Positions 7,401 through 20,454 of a stretch of 53,424 nucleotides of DNA are shown piece after piece. Each line of letters starts with the position of its first letter. The stretch's first letter is position 1. The notes under the pieces were generated by a model. It did not search any database and was not told the DNA's origin. It was given only the letters and a program-made list of their open reading frames with translations. The translations under genes and the position numbers were made by a program. This stretch comes from JALORV01 sp044225415 (GTDB taxonomy: Bacteria; Pseudomonadota; Gammaproteobacteria; Burkholderiales; Burkholderiaceae_F), in the NCBI GenBank assembly GCA_044225415.1, contig JBGAIO010000005.1, positions 1 through 53,424 of the forward strand, given 5' to 3'.

Positions 7401-8495
7401 ATGGGAAAGCGCACCCCGCTGTATGACACGCACGTCGCCGTCGGCGCGAAGATCGTCGACTTCGGCGGCTGGGACATGCCGGTCGCCTACGGTTCGCAGA
7501 TCGAGGAGCACCACGCGGTGCGCCGCGCTGCCGGCATGTTCGACGTCTCGCACATGTGTCCGGTCGACCTGGCCGGCGCCGATGCGCGCGCCTTCCTGCG
7601 CCTGCTGGTGGCCAACAACGTCGACAAGCTGATCGAGCCCGGCAAGGCGCTGTACACGTGCATGCTGAACGAGGCCGGCGGCGTAGTCGACGACCTGATC
7701 ATCTACTTCCTGCGCGAGGATTTCTTCCGCGTCGTGGTCAATGCCGGCACGGCCGACAAGGACCTGGCGTGGATGGAGCGCGTGCGTGCCCTGAGGGGTT
7801 GCGCCGTGACCATCACGCCGCGGCGCGACCTGGCGATGGTCGCCGTGCAGGGCCCCGCTGCGCGCGCGAAGCTGTGGCACGTACGCCCCGCGACGCGGGC
7901 GGCTACGGAAGGCCTGGCCGCCTTCTTCGCCGCACCGGTGGGCGACTGGTTCGTGGCGCGCACGGGCTACACCGGCGAGGACGGCTTCGAGGTCATGCTG
8001 CCCGCTGGCGAGGCGGCCGCGCTCTGGAGTGACCTGAAGGCCGCGGGCGTTGCCGAGGCCGGACTGGGCGCGCGCGACACGCTGCGCCTGGAAGCCGGCA
8101 TGAATCTCTACGGCAACGACATGGACGAGTCCATCTCGCCGCTGGATGCGGGCCTGGCATGGACCGTGGATCTGAAGACACCGCGCGAGTTCTTCGGCCG
8201 CGCCGCGCTGGAAGCGCAGCAGGCGCTTCCTGAGGCGCGCAAGTCGCTGGTGGGGCTGAAGCTGCTCGGCAAGGGCGTGCTGCGTTCGCATCAGAAGGTC
8301 GTGACGGCGCTGGGCGACGGCGAAGTCACCAGCGGCACGTTCTCACCCACGCTTGGTTTCTCGATCGCGATGGCGCGCGTGCCGCGCGGCGTGAAGCCCG
8401 GCGACGAAGTGCAGGTCGAGATCCGCGGCAGCCTGCTGCCCGCACAGGTCGTGAAGATGCCGTTCGTGCGCAACGGCCAGTCCCTCATTCAATGA
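7401..8495 (+). CDS. gcvT: Aminomethyltransferase, glycine cleavage system T protein
   Basis: 364 residues, the usual T-protein length. Starts MGKRTPLYDTHVAVGAKIVDFGGWDMPV, with the family signatures AGMFDVSHM near 50, GYTGEDGFE near 195 and the C-terminal barrel. GcvT takes the aminomethyl group from lipoyl-GcvH and passes it to tetrahydrofolate, releasing ammonia and making 5,10-methylene-THF. I chose the ATG at 7401 with GGAGG upstream; the in-frame GTG at 7335 lies inside the terminator hairpin. First gene of gcvT-gcvH-gcvP, with 13 bp to gcvH, controlled by the glycine riboswitch and attenuator directly before it. One small deviation: VSHMCPVDL where many homologues have a basic residue instead of the Cys. 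Confidence 0.96.
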   Translation: MGKRTPLYDTHVAVGAKIVDFGGWDMPVAYGSQIEEHHAVRRAAGMFDVSHMCPVDLAGADARAFLRLLVANNVDKLIEPGKALYTCMLNEAGGVVDDLIIYFLREDFFRVVVNAGTADKDLAWMERVRALRGCAVTITPRRDLAMVAVQGPAARAKLWHVRPATRAATEGLAAFFAAPVGDWFVARTGYTGEDGFEVMLPAGEAAALWSDLKAAGVAEAGLGARDTLRLEAGMNLYGNDMDESISPLDAGLAWTVDLKTPREFFGRAALEAQQALPEARKSLVGLKLLGKGVLRSHQKVVTALGDGEVTSGTFSPTLGFSIAMARVPRGVKPGDEVQVEIRGSLLPAQVVKMPFVRNGQSLIQ

Positions 8496-8508
8496 ACAGG
8501 AGCCCGCG

Positions 8509-8889
8509 ATGAATTTCCCGAAGGACATCAAGTACACCGCCTCGCATGAATGGGTGAAGAAAGGCGCCGACGGCCTGCTGTGGATCGGTATTTCCGACGC
8601 GGCGCAGGACCAGCTCGGCGACCTGGTCTACGTCGGCGACTTCAAGGTCGGCGCGACGGTAAAGGCCGGCGACACCGCCGGTGTCGTCGAATCGGTGAAA
8701 GCCGCCTCCGACGTCTATGCGCCGGTCGACGGCGAGATCGTCGCGTTCAACGACGCACTTGCGTCCGAGCCACAGCAACTGAACGCCGCGCCGTACGACG
8801 CCTGGATCTTCAAGATGAAGAGCAGCGCCGCGCTCGACGGCCTGCTGGACGCCGCCGCCTACGAGGCGGGCGTCGCCGCCGCGAAGTGA
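8509..8889 (+). CDS. gcvH: Glycine cleavage system H protein (lipoyl carrier)
   Basis: 126 residues, the standard length. The lipoylated lysine is K64 in ESVKAASDVYAPVDGE, and the N-terminal KYTASHEWV is typical. The H protein carries the aminomethyl intermediate on its lipoyl arm between the P, T and L proteins in the cytoplasm. AGGAGCCCGCG before the ATG gives a good ribosome site. It lies 13 bp after gcvT and 20 bp before gcvP, so one operon. The L protein (dihydrolipoamide dehydrogenase) and the lipoylating enzymes are not in this window, which is normal because they are shared with other complexes. Confidence 0.97.
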   Translation: MNFPKDIKYTASHEWVKKGADGLLWIGISDAAQDQLGDLVYVGDFKVGATVKAGDTAGVVESVKAASDVYAPVDGEIVAFNDALASEPQQLNAAPYDAWIFKMKSSAALDGLLDAAAYEAGVAAAK

Positions 8890-8909
8890 ACACCGAGGCC
8901 CGACCCACG

Positions 8910-11816
<2,907 letters not shown>

Positions 11817-11837
11817 GGCGGGTCGCGGAAGCGTCCG

Positions 11838-12814
11838 CTACCCGCGGAAGTGGCACGCCACCCAATGCCCGGCGCTGCTCTCGCGCAGTTCCGGCTTGTC
11901 GCGCGCACACTCGGGCCGCGCGATCGGGCAGCGCGTGTGGAAGTGGCAGCCCGATGGCGGCTTGATGGGACTGGGCACTTCGCCCTGCAGGCGGATGCGT
12001 TCGCGGCGCACGGTGGGATCGGGGATCGGTACCGCTGACAGCAGCGCCTCGGTATACGGATGCAGCGGCCGCGTATAGAGCTCGCGCGCCGGCGCGCTTT
12101 CCACGATGCGGCCGAGGTACATCACGGCGACGCGGTCGCTGATGTGCTCCACCACCGACAGGTCGTGAGCGATGAACATGTAGGTCAGGTCGAAGCGCTG
12201 CTGCAGGTCTTCGAGCAGGTTGATGACCTGCGCCTGGATCGACACGTCCAGCGCCGACACGGCTTCGTCGCACACGATGAGGCGCGGCTTCACGGCCAGT
12301 GCGCGCGCGATGCCGATGCGCTGGCGCTGGCCGCCGGAGAACTCGTGCGGATAGCGGCGCAGGTGATCGGCACGCAGGCCGACGGTTTCCAGCAGTTCCA
12401 CCACGCGGTCCTCGTACTCGCGCGCCGTCCGCACCAGCCTGTGGATGGTCAGCGCCTCGCCGATGATCGCCGCCACCGTCATGCGCGGGTTCAGCGACGC
12501 ATACGGGTCCTGGAAGATGATCTGCATGTAACGCGACATCGCCCGCAGCGCCGGCCCGCGCAGCGCGGTCACCGACGTGCCGTCGAACCACACTTCGCCG
12601 GACGTGGGCTCGATGAGCCGCAGCACGCAGCGGCCGGTGGTGCTCTTGCCGCATCCCGATTCGCCGACCACGCCCAGCGTTTCGCCGGCCGCCAGATCGA
12701 AGTTCACACCGTCGACCGCGTGCACGGTCTCGACGGTCCGCTGCAGCAGTCCGCCCTTGATGGGAAAGTGCTTCACCAGGTCGCGCACGCGCAGCAAGGG
12801 GGCGGCGGCGTTGC

Positions 12815-12818
<4 letters not shown>
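11838..12818 (-). CDS. Peptide ABC transporter ATP-binding protein, DppF/OppF type
   Basis: 326 residues. Walker A GESGCGKSTTGR, signature EFSGGQRQR, Walker B LIVCDEAVSALDVS and the switch histidine (FIAHDLSVV) are all in place. The C-terminal oligopeptide/dipeptide extension with the cysteine-rich GCHFHTRCPIARPECA (a known family feature) is present. The AAAPLLRVRDLVKHFPIKGG start is typical of the F subunit. Its ATG overlaps the stop of the upstream D-type ATPase by ATGA. With its partner it powers uptake through the two permeases of the operon. It is the last gene of the five-gene cluster. Confidence 0.93.
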
Positions 12819-13791
<973 letters not shown>

Positions 13792-13792
<1 letters not shown>

Positions 13793-14724
13793 CACAGCAC
13801 CCTGCGCGGATCCAGCGCGTCGCGCAGGCCATCGCCCACGAAGTTGATGGTCAGCACGGTGATGAAGATCGCCAGCCCCGGGAACAATGCCCAGTGCGGC
13901 GCGATGTCCAGGTAGTCCTTGGCGTCGAACAGGATGCGGCCCCAGGTCGGGATGTCCGGCGGGAAGCCCAGTCCCAGGAACGACAGCGTGGATTCGGCGA
14001 TGATGGCCGCGGCAACATCGATGGTGCCGGCGACGATCACCGGACCCAGGGCGTTGGGCAGGATGTGGCGCATCACCTGGCGCGGCACCGTCGCGCCCAG
14101 CGCGCGTGCGGCCTCGACGAACTCCTTCTCGCGCAGCGAAAAGAACTGCGCGCGCACCAGCCGCGCCACCGGCATCCAGCGGAAGCCGCCGATCACCGCG
14201 ACGATGAGGATGAAGGTGCCCAGCTCCACGCCGAACAGCCCCTTCAGGCTGTCGCGGAACAGGTAGATGACGATCAGCAGCAGCGGCAGCTGCGGCAGCG
14301 ACAGGAACAGATCGGTCAGCCACATCAGCGCCGTGTCCACCGCGCCGCGCGAGATGCCGGCAATGGCGCCGATCAGCACGCCGAACACGATGGCCATCAG
14401 CATCGCGGCCAGGCCCACCGCCAGCGAAATGCGCCCGCCGTACAGCACGCGTGCCAGGATGTCGCGCCCCAGGTCGTCGGTGCCCAGCGGATGCGCCAGC
14501 GACGGTCCCGCCAGGCGTGCAGTGAAGTCGATTTCCTCGATCGGATGACGCCACACCAGCGGGCCGAAGGCCACCGCGGCCACCAGCAGCAGCAGCACCG
14601 CCAGCGACAGCAGCGCCATGCGGTGGCGGCGGAAGCGGCGCCACGCCTCGGCCCACGGCGAGGTGCGCGCGGCCGGCCGAGCGCTGCGCTCAGCGGTAGC
14701 TGATGCGGGGATCGAGCCAGCCAT
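13792..14724 (-). CDS. Peptide ABC transporter permease, DppC/OppC type
   Basis: 310 residues with a cytoplasmic N-terminus, then about six TM helices. The permease coupling loop EAARALGATVPRQVMRHILPNA is present, and HPLGTDDLGRDILARVLYGGR is the conserved OppC_N block. The start at 14724 overlaps the end of the B-type permease by 35 bp, which is unusually long but leaves both frames intact; a later internal start is possible, since RRFRRHRMALLSL just before TM1 would also work. It forms the transmembrane channel together with the B subunit. Confidence 0.92.
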
Positions 14725-15649
14725 ACAGCAGGTCAGCGATGAGGTTGAACAGGATCACCAGGCACGAGAACACGAAGGTCACGGCCATGACCACCGGCGT
14801 GTCGTTGCGCTGGATCGCATCGATCAGCAGTGATCCGATGCCCGGGATGCGGAAGATCTGCTCGGTGACGATGGCGCCGCCGAACACGGCGGGCAGCTGC
14901 AGCGCGACCAGCGTCACCACCGGTATCAGCGCGTTGCGCACGACATGCTTCAGCAGGATCACCCGCTCGGCGAGTCCCTTGCTGCGGGCCGTGGTCACGT
15001 AGTCCAGGCGGATCACGTCCAGCACCGATGAGCGCACGTAGCGTGTCCAGCTCGCCGCCTGGAACAGGCCCAGCACCGTGACCGGCATGATCGCCTGGCG
15101 CAGGTGCTCCCACCACCAGCGCCAGCCGGTCTCGCTGATGTCGGCGCGATAGACGAAGGGCAGCCAGTCGAGCTTGATGGAGAACAGCAGGATCAGCAGC
15201 AGGCCGGTGAAGAAGGTCGGCAGCGAGAAGCCGATGAAGGCCAGCGTGCTGGCGATGCGATCGAACCACGAATAGGGCCGCGCCGCCGACAGGATGCCCA
15301 CGGGCAGAGCGACGGCCAGCGCCAGCAGCTGCGATGCGCCGATGACGACCAGCGTCACCGGCACGCGCTGCAGGATCAGCGTGTCCACGTCCATGCGGCT
15401 GATGAACGAGAAACCCCAGTCGCCGCGCAGCATCGCGGCGAGCCAGTGAAAGTAGCGCTGCCAGACCGGGTCATCGAGCCCGAACTTGGCGCGCAGATTC
15501 GCGACCACCTCGGGCGGCACGTTCGGGTTCTGGATCATTTCTCCGAACGGGTCGCCCGGGGCGAGCGCCAGCACCGTGAACAGCACGATGCTGATGCCCA
15601 GCAGGCTGGGTACGGCGACCAGCAGCCGCCGCAGGATGTAGCTGCCCAC
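14690..15649 (-). CDS. Peptide ABC transporter permease, DppB/OppB type
   Basis: 319 residues starting with GTG at 15649 (GSYILRRLLVAVPSLLGISIV, the classic OppB N-terminus). GDPFGEM, RRVPVT-like (QRVPVTLVV) and the coupling loop TTARSKGLAERVILLKHVVRNA are all family marks. About six TM helices. GAGG lies 11 nt upstream of the GTG. The gene is 45 bp downstream of the substrate-binding protein gene and overlaps the C-type permease. Residues about 170-195 are Trp-rich and periplasmic, a common variable loop in this family. Confidence 0.92.
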   Translation of the reverse strand: MGSYILRRLLVAVPSLLGISIVLFTVLALAPGDPFGEMIQNPNVPPEVVANLRAKFGLDDPVWQRYFHWLAAMLRGDWGFSFISRMDVDTLILQRVPVTLVVIGASQLLALAVALPVGILSAARPYSWFDRIASTLAFIGFSLPTFFTGLLLILLFSIKLDWLPFVYRADISETGWRWWWEHLRQAIMPVTVLGLFQAASWTRYVRSSVLDVIRLDYVTTARSKGLAERVILLKHVVRNALIPVVTLVALQLPAVFGGAIVTEQIFRIPGIGSLLIDAIQRNDTPVVMAVTFVFSCLVILFNLIADLLYGWLDPRISYR

Positions 15650-15694
15650 GATGTTGCTACGCCTCGGCCCTCGTTGCCGATGCGCCGTTGCCCG

Positions 15695-17494
15695 TCAAGC
15701 CGCGTTGTCCCGGTACCAGTTCTGCAGCCCCGAGAAGTCCAGGTCCCAGCCCGTGAGCGGCACCACCATCTTGTTGCCGGCGCCGCGCACGCGCGGCCGG
15801 CTGATCAGGGGAATGATGTAGCCGCTGGCCACCACCATGTCGTTCATCTGGATGAACATCGCGGCGCGCTTGACCGGATCCATCTCCACTTCGGCCTGCG
15901 TATAGATACGGTCGTACTCCTCGCTGCGCCAGCGCAGGATGTTGCGACCGGCCCACTTGTTGGCCTTCTGGGAGACTTCCCGGATCAGGTACTGGTCCAT
16001 GAAGCGCTCGGCATCGGGCTGCGTCATGGTGGTGGTGTACATCTGGATGTCGGACCAGAACTTGCCGTAGGTGTCGGGATTGCCGACGTCGGACGAGAAG
16101 AACACCGACGCCGTCACCGACTTCAGTTCCAGGTCGATGCCGGCCTTCTGGCAGGCCTGCTTGAAGATCGCCTGCTCCTTCTGCCGCGACGCGTTGATCG
16201 ATGTCTGGTGGACGAACTTCAGCTTCTTGCCGCCCTTTTCGCGGATGCCGTCGGCACCGCGCTTCCAGCCGGCCGCATCCAGCAGCTGGTTGGCCTTGTC
16301 GATGTTGAACTCGAACTTCGTGTTGGGCGAACGGAACTTCGCCGGGTTGTTCAGGAAGTTGCTGGTGGCGATGCCGGTGCGTCCGTAGATGAATTCCTGC
16401 ATGCCCTTGCGGTCGGCGAGCAGCGCCATCGCCTGGCGCACCTGCGCATCGCTGAACGCGAAGTGCGTGGACTTGATGCTGGAACGTTCGCCATCCACCT
16501 CGTTCCACGGATCGGTCACCGACAGCTGCATGAACTCGATGTCGCCGCTGGGCACGATGTGCGCGCGCCCCTTGCCGCCGGCCTCCATGCGCTTCAGCAC
16601 TTCGTCCTCGACCTGCAGGTTCCACGCATAGTCGTATTCGCCGGTCTGCAGCACGGCGCGCGCGGCCGACGTCGCGTCGCCGCCCCCCTTGACCTCGATG
16701 GCGTCGAAGTAGGGGCGATTGGGCATGTGGTAGTCGTTGTTGATCACGCCGCGGATCATGTCGCCCGGCTTGAAGTCGACGAACTTGTAGGGGCCGGTGC
16801 CCACCGGCTTGAGGTTGGTCGGGGCCTCGCGCGACTTGGCGCCGCTGTACGGCGCGAACAGGTGCTTGGGGATGATCATGCCTTCGGCGGCGACGAACGC
16901 GGTCGCCCAGAAGGGCGTCGCCTTGCGGAACGACACGACGATGGTGTGCGAGTCCACCTTGACGACGGTGATGTCCTTGTACACACCGGAGGTGACCGCG
17001 GCGGTGGCCGGGTCGCGAGCGTATTCCCAGGTGAATACGCAGTCGTCGGCGGTGAAGGGCGTGCCGTCGTGCCACTTCACGCCCTGCTTCAGGCGCCAGC
17101 GCACCACCTTGCCGCCTTCGAGCACGCCGCCGTTGGCCGGCGTGGGGATCTCGGCAGCCAGTATCGGAATCAGGTTGCCGTCGTTGTCCCACACGGCCAG
17201 CGGCTCGTAGAACACGCGCGAGCCTTCCTGGTCCTTGGTGCCGTTGGCGAAATGCGGCTGCAGCAGCGTCGCGCCCTGCCACCACAGGGCCTTCAGCGTG
17301 CCGCCGCCGCCGCGCTTCGTCGGCTTGTAGGCCGGCGCCGGTTGCGACTGGGCCACGCCGGCGTGCATCAGCAGCATCGACGCCATCGGTGCCGTCAGGC
17401 CCAGTCCCACCATCTGCTGGATGAACGCGCGGCGTGGCAGACGACCTTCGCGCACGTCTTCGATCAAACGGCGCACCTGAACTTCTTCTTGCAT
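15695..17494 (-). CDS. Peptide ABC transporter substrate-binding protein (SBP_bac_5 family), Tat-type signal
   Basis: 599 residues, the typical size of Dpp/Opp-type periplasmic binding proteins. The N-terminus carries RRAFIQQM followed by a hydrophobic stretch and AGVAQSQ, so it looks like a Tat substrate. The SBP_bac_5 signature region is around LKQGVKWHDGTPFTADDCVFT, and NLKPVGTGPY is typical. A good GGGAGG ribosome site precedes the ATG. First gene of the operon (binding protein, B, C, D, F). Ligand cannot be read from sequence; peptides are the default, but opines, nickel or glutathione are also handled by this family. The gene is divergent from sdaA with 225 bp between them; I see no sure operator there. 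Confidence 0.9.
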   Translation of the reverse strand: MQEEVQVRRLIEDVREGRLPRRAFIQQMVGLGLTAPMASMLLMHAGVAQSQPAPAYKPTKRGGGGTLKALWWQGATLLQPHFANGTKDQEGSRVFYEPLAVWDNDGNLIPILAAEIPTPANGGVLEGGKVVRWRLKQGVKWHDGTPFTADDCVFTWEYARDPATAAVTSGVYKDITVVKVDSHTIVVSFRKATPFWATAFVAAEGMIIPKHLFAPYSGAKSREAPTNLKPVGTGPYKFVDFKPGDMIRGVINNDYHMPNRPYFDAIEVKGGGDATSAARAVLQTGEYDYAWNLQVEDEVLKRMEAGGKGRAHIVPSGDIEFMQLSVTDPWNEVDGERSSIKSTHFAFSDAQVRQAMALLADRKGMQEFIYGRTGIATSNFLNNPAKFRSPNTKFEFNIDKANQLLDAAGWKRGADGIREKGGKKLKFVHQTSINASRQKEQAIFKQACQKAGIDLELKSVTASVFFSSDVGNPDTYGKFWSDIQMYTTTMTQPDAERFMDQYLIREVSQKANKWAGRNILRWRSEEYDRIYTQAEVEMDPVKRAAMFIQMNDMVVASGYIIPLISRPRVRGAGNKMVVPLTGWDLDFSGLQNWYRDNAA

Positions 17495-17719
17495 GGCCCA
17501 TCCTCCCGGTCGATGCTGCGCTGCCGATCGCGCAACGGGCCATTGTGCATGACGCCAACGCGCTCGGCCATCGGCAAACGCCCGACCGGTGGCATCGGCG
17601 GGAGCGGGCAGTCTGCCCGGCGACGCTGCAGGGCAGATCGCACCGCAACAGAGCGTCGACCGGCTTCAACGCGGTGCGCCGTGCATGCCGGGCGGCAGAT
17701 GCCCGACAATGGCGCGGCC

Positions 17720-19099
17720 ATGGCCGTCAGCGTCTTCGACCTGTTCAAGATCGGCATCGGCCCATCGAGTTCGCACACGGTGGGCCCGATGCGCGCCGCG
17801 CGGCTGTTCGCGCTGCGGCTGGATCATGAAAGGCTGCTGCCGCGCGTGGCTGGAGTACGCGTCGAACTGCACGGCTCGCTCGGCGCGACCGGCAGGGGGC
17901 ACGGCAGCGACAAGGCGGTGCTGCTGGGCCTGGAAGGCGACGAACCGGCGACCGTCGACGTCGACGGCATCGATGCGCGGCTGGCGGCCCTGCGCGGCGC
18001 GCAGCAGATCGCGCTGCTGGGGCGCCATCCGGTGCGCTTCGTGGAGAAGGAGGATCTGCTCTTCTACACGCGCGCACTGCCATTTCACGCCAATGGCCTG
18101 CGCTTCACGGCGCGCGATGCCGGCGGCGCAGAGCTCGCATCGCGCGTCTATTACTCGGTCGGCGGCGGCTTCGTCGTCAGCGAGGAGGTGGCCGAAGACG
18201 GCAGCGCGCAGAAGCGCATCGCGCCGGACACGACGATCCTGCCGCTGCCGTTCCACTCGGGCGAGGAACTGCTCGCGCAGTGCCGCGCGCAACGACTGTC
18301 CGTCGCCGGCGTCATGCGCACCAACGAGCGCCACTGGCGCAGCGACGCCGACATCGACGCCGGGCTGCTCGATATCTGGCGCGTGATGCGGGCCTGCGTG
18401 GCTCGCGGACTGGCGAGCGAGGGCACGCTGCCGGGCGGCCTGAAGGTGCGGCGTCGCGCGGCCGACTGGCACCGCAAGCTGCAGGCCGCGCCGCCCGCCG
18501 ATCCCCTGGCGGTGCTCGACTGGGTGAACCTCTATGCACTGGCCGTCAACGAGGAGAACGCGGCCGGCGGCCGCGTGGTCACAGCGCCCACCAACGGCGC
18601 GGCCGGCATCGTGCCGGCCGTGCTCCACTACTACGACCGCTTCATCACGGGCGCGAGCGATGCGGGCGCCGTCGATTTCCTGCTCACTGCCGGCGCGATC
18701 GGCATTCTCTACAAGGAGAACGCGTCGATCTCCGGCGCGGAAGTCGGCTGCCAGGGCGAGGTGGGCGTCGCGTGTTCGATGGCGGCGGGCGCGCTGGCGG
18801 CGGTGCTGGGCGGCACGCCCGAGCAGGTCGAGAACGCCGCAGAGATCGGCATGGAACACCACCTCGGACTGACCTGCGATCCGGTGGGCGGCCTGGTGCA
18901 GATCCCGTGCATCGAACGCAACGCCATCGCATCGGTGAAGGCCATCAACGCGGCGCGCATGGCGCTGGCCGGCGACGGCACGCACCACGTGTCGCTCGAC
19001 CAGGTGATCAAGACGATGCGCGAGACCGGCGCCGACATGCAGACCAAGTACAAGGAAACGGCGCGGGGTGGGCTGGCGTTGAATGTGATCGAGTGCTGA
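17720..19099 (+). CDS. sdaA: L-serine ammonia-lyase (serine dehydratase), single-chain iron-sulfur type
   Basis: 459 residues. Starts AVSVFDLFKIGIGPSSSHTVGPM, the invariant beginning of single-chain iron-sulfur serine dehydratases. The catalytic-domain motifs APTNGAAGIVPA, GCQGEVGVACSMAAGA and LTCDPVGGLVQIPCIERNA supply the cysteines for the 4Fe-4S cluster. It converts L-serine to pyruvate and ammonia. An in-frame ATG at 17699 is possible, but the family starts at the later one. In many betaproteobacteria sdaA follows gcvP directly; here the peptide transporter lies between them on the other strand. The pair makes sense together: glycine cleavage supplies methylene-THF for serine formation, and this enzyme drains serine to pyruvate. 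Confidence 0.95.
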   Translation: MAVSVFDLFKIGIGPSSSHTVGPMRAARLFALRLDHERLLPRVAGVRVELHGSLGATGRGHGSDKAVLLGLEGDEPATVDVDGIDARLAALRGAQQIALLGRHPVRFVEKEDLLFYTRALPFHANGLRFTARDAGGAELASRVYYSVGGGFVVSEEVAEDGSAQKRIAPDTTILPLPFHSGEELLAQCRAQRLSVAGVMRTNERHWRSDADIDAGLLDIWRVMRACVARGLASEGTLPGGLKVRRRAADWHRKLQAAPPADPLAVLDWVNLYALAVNEENAAGGRVVTAPTNGAAGIVPAVLHYYDRFITGASDAGAVDFLLTAGAIGILYKENASISGAEVGCQGEVGVACSMAAGALAAVLGGTPEQVENAAEIGMEHHLGLTCDPVGGLVQIPCIERNAIASVKAINAARMALAGDGTHHVSLDQVIKTMRETGADMQTKYKETARGGLALNVIEC

Positions 19100-19118
19100 G
19101 AGGGAGAACGTCAACATC

Positions 19119-19140
19119 GATTCCCGCTTGCGCGGGAATC
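19119..19140. repeat. REP-like palindrome
   Basis: GATTCCCGC-TTGC-GCGGGAATC, a perfect 9-bp stem with a 4-nt loop, just after the sdaA stop. The same design recurs at 47040, 47103, 48444, 48481 and 48530. It may also help end sdaA transcription, but there is no T run. Confidence 0.7.
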
Positions 19141-19166
19141 CAATCTGAAGTTCACTGCCACTACCC

Positions 19167-19901
19167 ATGGAATTCCTCTTCGCGATGGTCCTTTCCTCCT
19201 GGGTCGAAGGCTTCTTCTTCTATCCCGACGCACGCACCTGGAGTACGCCTTCCCAGTACGGCGTGACCGCGCAGGACGTCGAACTGCGCGCAGTCGACGG
19301 CAGCCGGCTGCACGCCTGGTGGTTGCCCGTGCCTGTCGGCGTCGTCGCGAAAGGCAGCGTGCTTCACCTGCATGGCAACGCGGCCAACGTCAGCAACCAT
19401 CTGCCGCTGGTGGCGTGGCTGCCGGCGCGGGGTTTCAACGTGCTGATGCTCGACTATCGCGGCTTCGGGCGCTCGGAAGGCAAGCCGTCGCTCACCGGCG
19501 TGGTGGAAGACGCCACGGTCGCGCTCGCGCACCTGCGCACGCGGCCGGACGTGGACGCGTCCCGGCTCGTCGTTTACGGCCAGAGCATGGGCGGCGCTAC
19601 CGCGCTGCGGCTGCTGGCGCGGGATTCGCAAGGCGTGCGGCTCGGCATCATCGAGGCGGCGTTCAGCGGCTATCGCACGATCGCGCGCGATGCCGCGGGC
19701 GGCACATTGCTCGCTCCGGTGCTGCCCTTCGTCGTCGGTTCACTGCCACCTGCCGCCGATGATCCGATCGCTGCACTGGCGAAGATCACCGTGCCGCTGA
19801 TCTTCATCCACGGCACGGCCGATCGCGTGATTCCGGTGGCGCACAGCGAAGCGCTGCACGCCGCGGCAGGGCCCAGTGCCCAGCTCTGGCGCGTGCCCGA
19901 C
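19167..19901 (+). CDS. Alpha/beta hydrolase, C-terminus lost in assembly gap
   Basis: 245 residues are readable before the run of Ns. Clear alpha/beta-hydrolase features: HLHGNAANVSNH (oxyanion-hole HG motif) near 68, the DYRGFGRSEG strand-loop, nucleophile elbow GQSMGG near 140, and the acid in FIHGTADRVIP near 215. The catalytic His would lie about 25-30 residues further on, inside or just beyond the gap, so the protein is incomplete here, not necessarily in the cell. This layout matches the Bem46/YfhR-like family of membrane-associated serine hydrolases; the N-terminal LFAMVLSSWVEGFFFYPD is a weak anchor. Substrate unknown. No strong ribosome site is visible before the ATG. Confidence 0.8.
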
Positions 19902-19933
19902 NNNNNNNNNNNNNNNNNNNNNNNNNNNNNNNN
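19902..19933. other. Assembly gap (32 Ns)
   Basis: Run of N. It removes the 3' end of the hydrolase gene and its intergenic border with folA. The true gap length need not be 32. Confidence 1.
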
Positions 19934-19941
19934 ACGCCGCT

Positions 19942-20454
19942 TCAGCGGCGGCGCTCGTAGGTCACGTAGGCAAAGTCGAAGGCGGGCGGCCCTTCGGCAC
20001 GCTGTGCATCGCGCGCCGTTTCGCGCCACCGTGCGGCATCCGGCACCGGCATGAAGGAGTCGCCGTCGAAATCGTGATCGATCTCCGTGACCAGCAAACG
20101 GTCGGCCACCGGCATCGCCACGTCATAGAGCTGCGCGCCGCCGATCACGAAGACCTCCGCCATGCCTGCGCACAACGCGAGCGCTTCGTCGATGCCATGC
20201 ACGACCTCCGCGCCCTGCGCGGCAAAGGCCCGGTCGCGCGAGACGACGATGTTGCGCCGGCCCGGCAGCGGCCGGCCGATCGAGGCCCACGTCTTCCGCC
20301 CCATGACGATCGGGTGCCCCATCGTCACGCGCCTGAAGTACGCCTGCTCGCCGGGTATCTTCCACGGCATCGCGTTGTCCTTGCCGATGACGCCGTTGCG
20401 CGCACGCGCGGCGATCAGCGTGACGCGCGGCCGCTGCTCATGGGCCATAGGCAT
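19942..20454 (-). CDS. folA: Dihydrofolate reductase
   Basis: 170 residues. Contains VTLIAARARNGVIGKDNAMPWKIPGEQAYFRRVTMGHPIVMGRKTW, the NADPH- and folate-binding core, and GGAQLY and VTEIDHDFDGD. It reduces dihydrofolate to tetrahydrofolate, closing the cycle opened by thymidylate synthase two genes upstream. Start at 20454 or in-frame 20448; both overlap the end of the Rieske gene (stop at 20438), so the three genes thyA, Rieske and folA form one overlapping operon. The 3' end lies only 8 bp from the assembly gap but the stop codon is present. Confidence 0.95.
   Translation of the reverse strand: MPMAHEQRPRVTLIAARARNGVIGKDNAMPWKIPGEQAYFRRVTMGHPIVMGRKTWASIGRPLPGRRNIVVSRDRAFAAQGAEVVHGIDEALALCAGMAEVFVIGGAQLYDVAMPVADRLLVTEIDHDFDGDSFMPVPDAARWRETARDAQRAEGPPAFDFAYVTYERRR

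Noticed and set aside
15104..17719. Very long plus-strand open frame upstream of sdaA
   Set aside because: It is antisense to the peptide permease and binding-protein genes, whose proteins are unmistakable. High GC keeps the opposite frame open. Only the part from 17720 is real.
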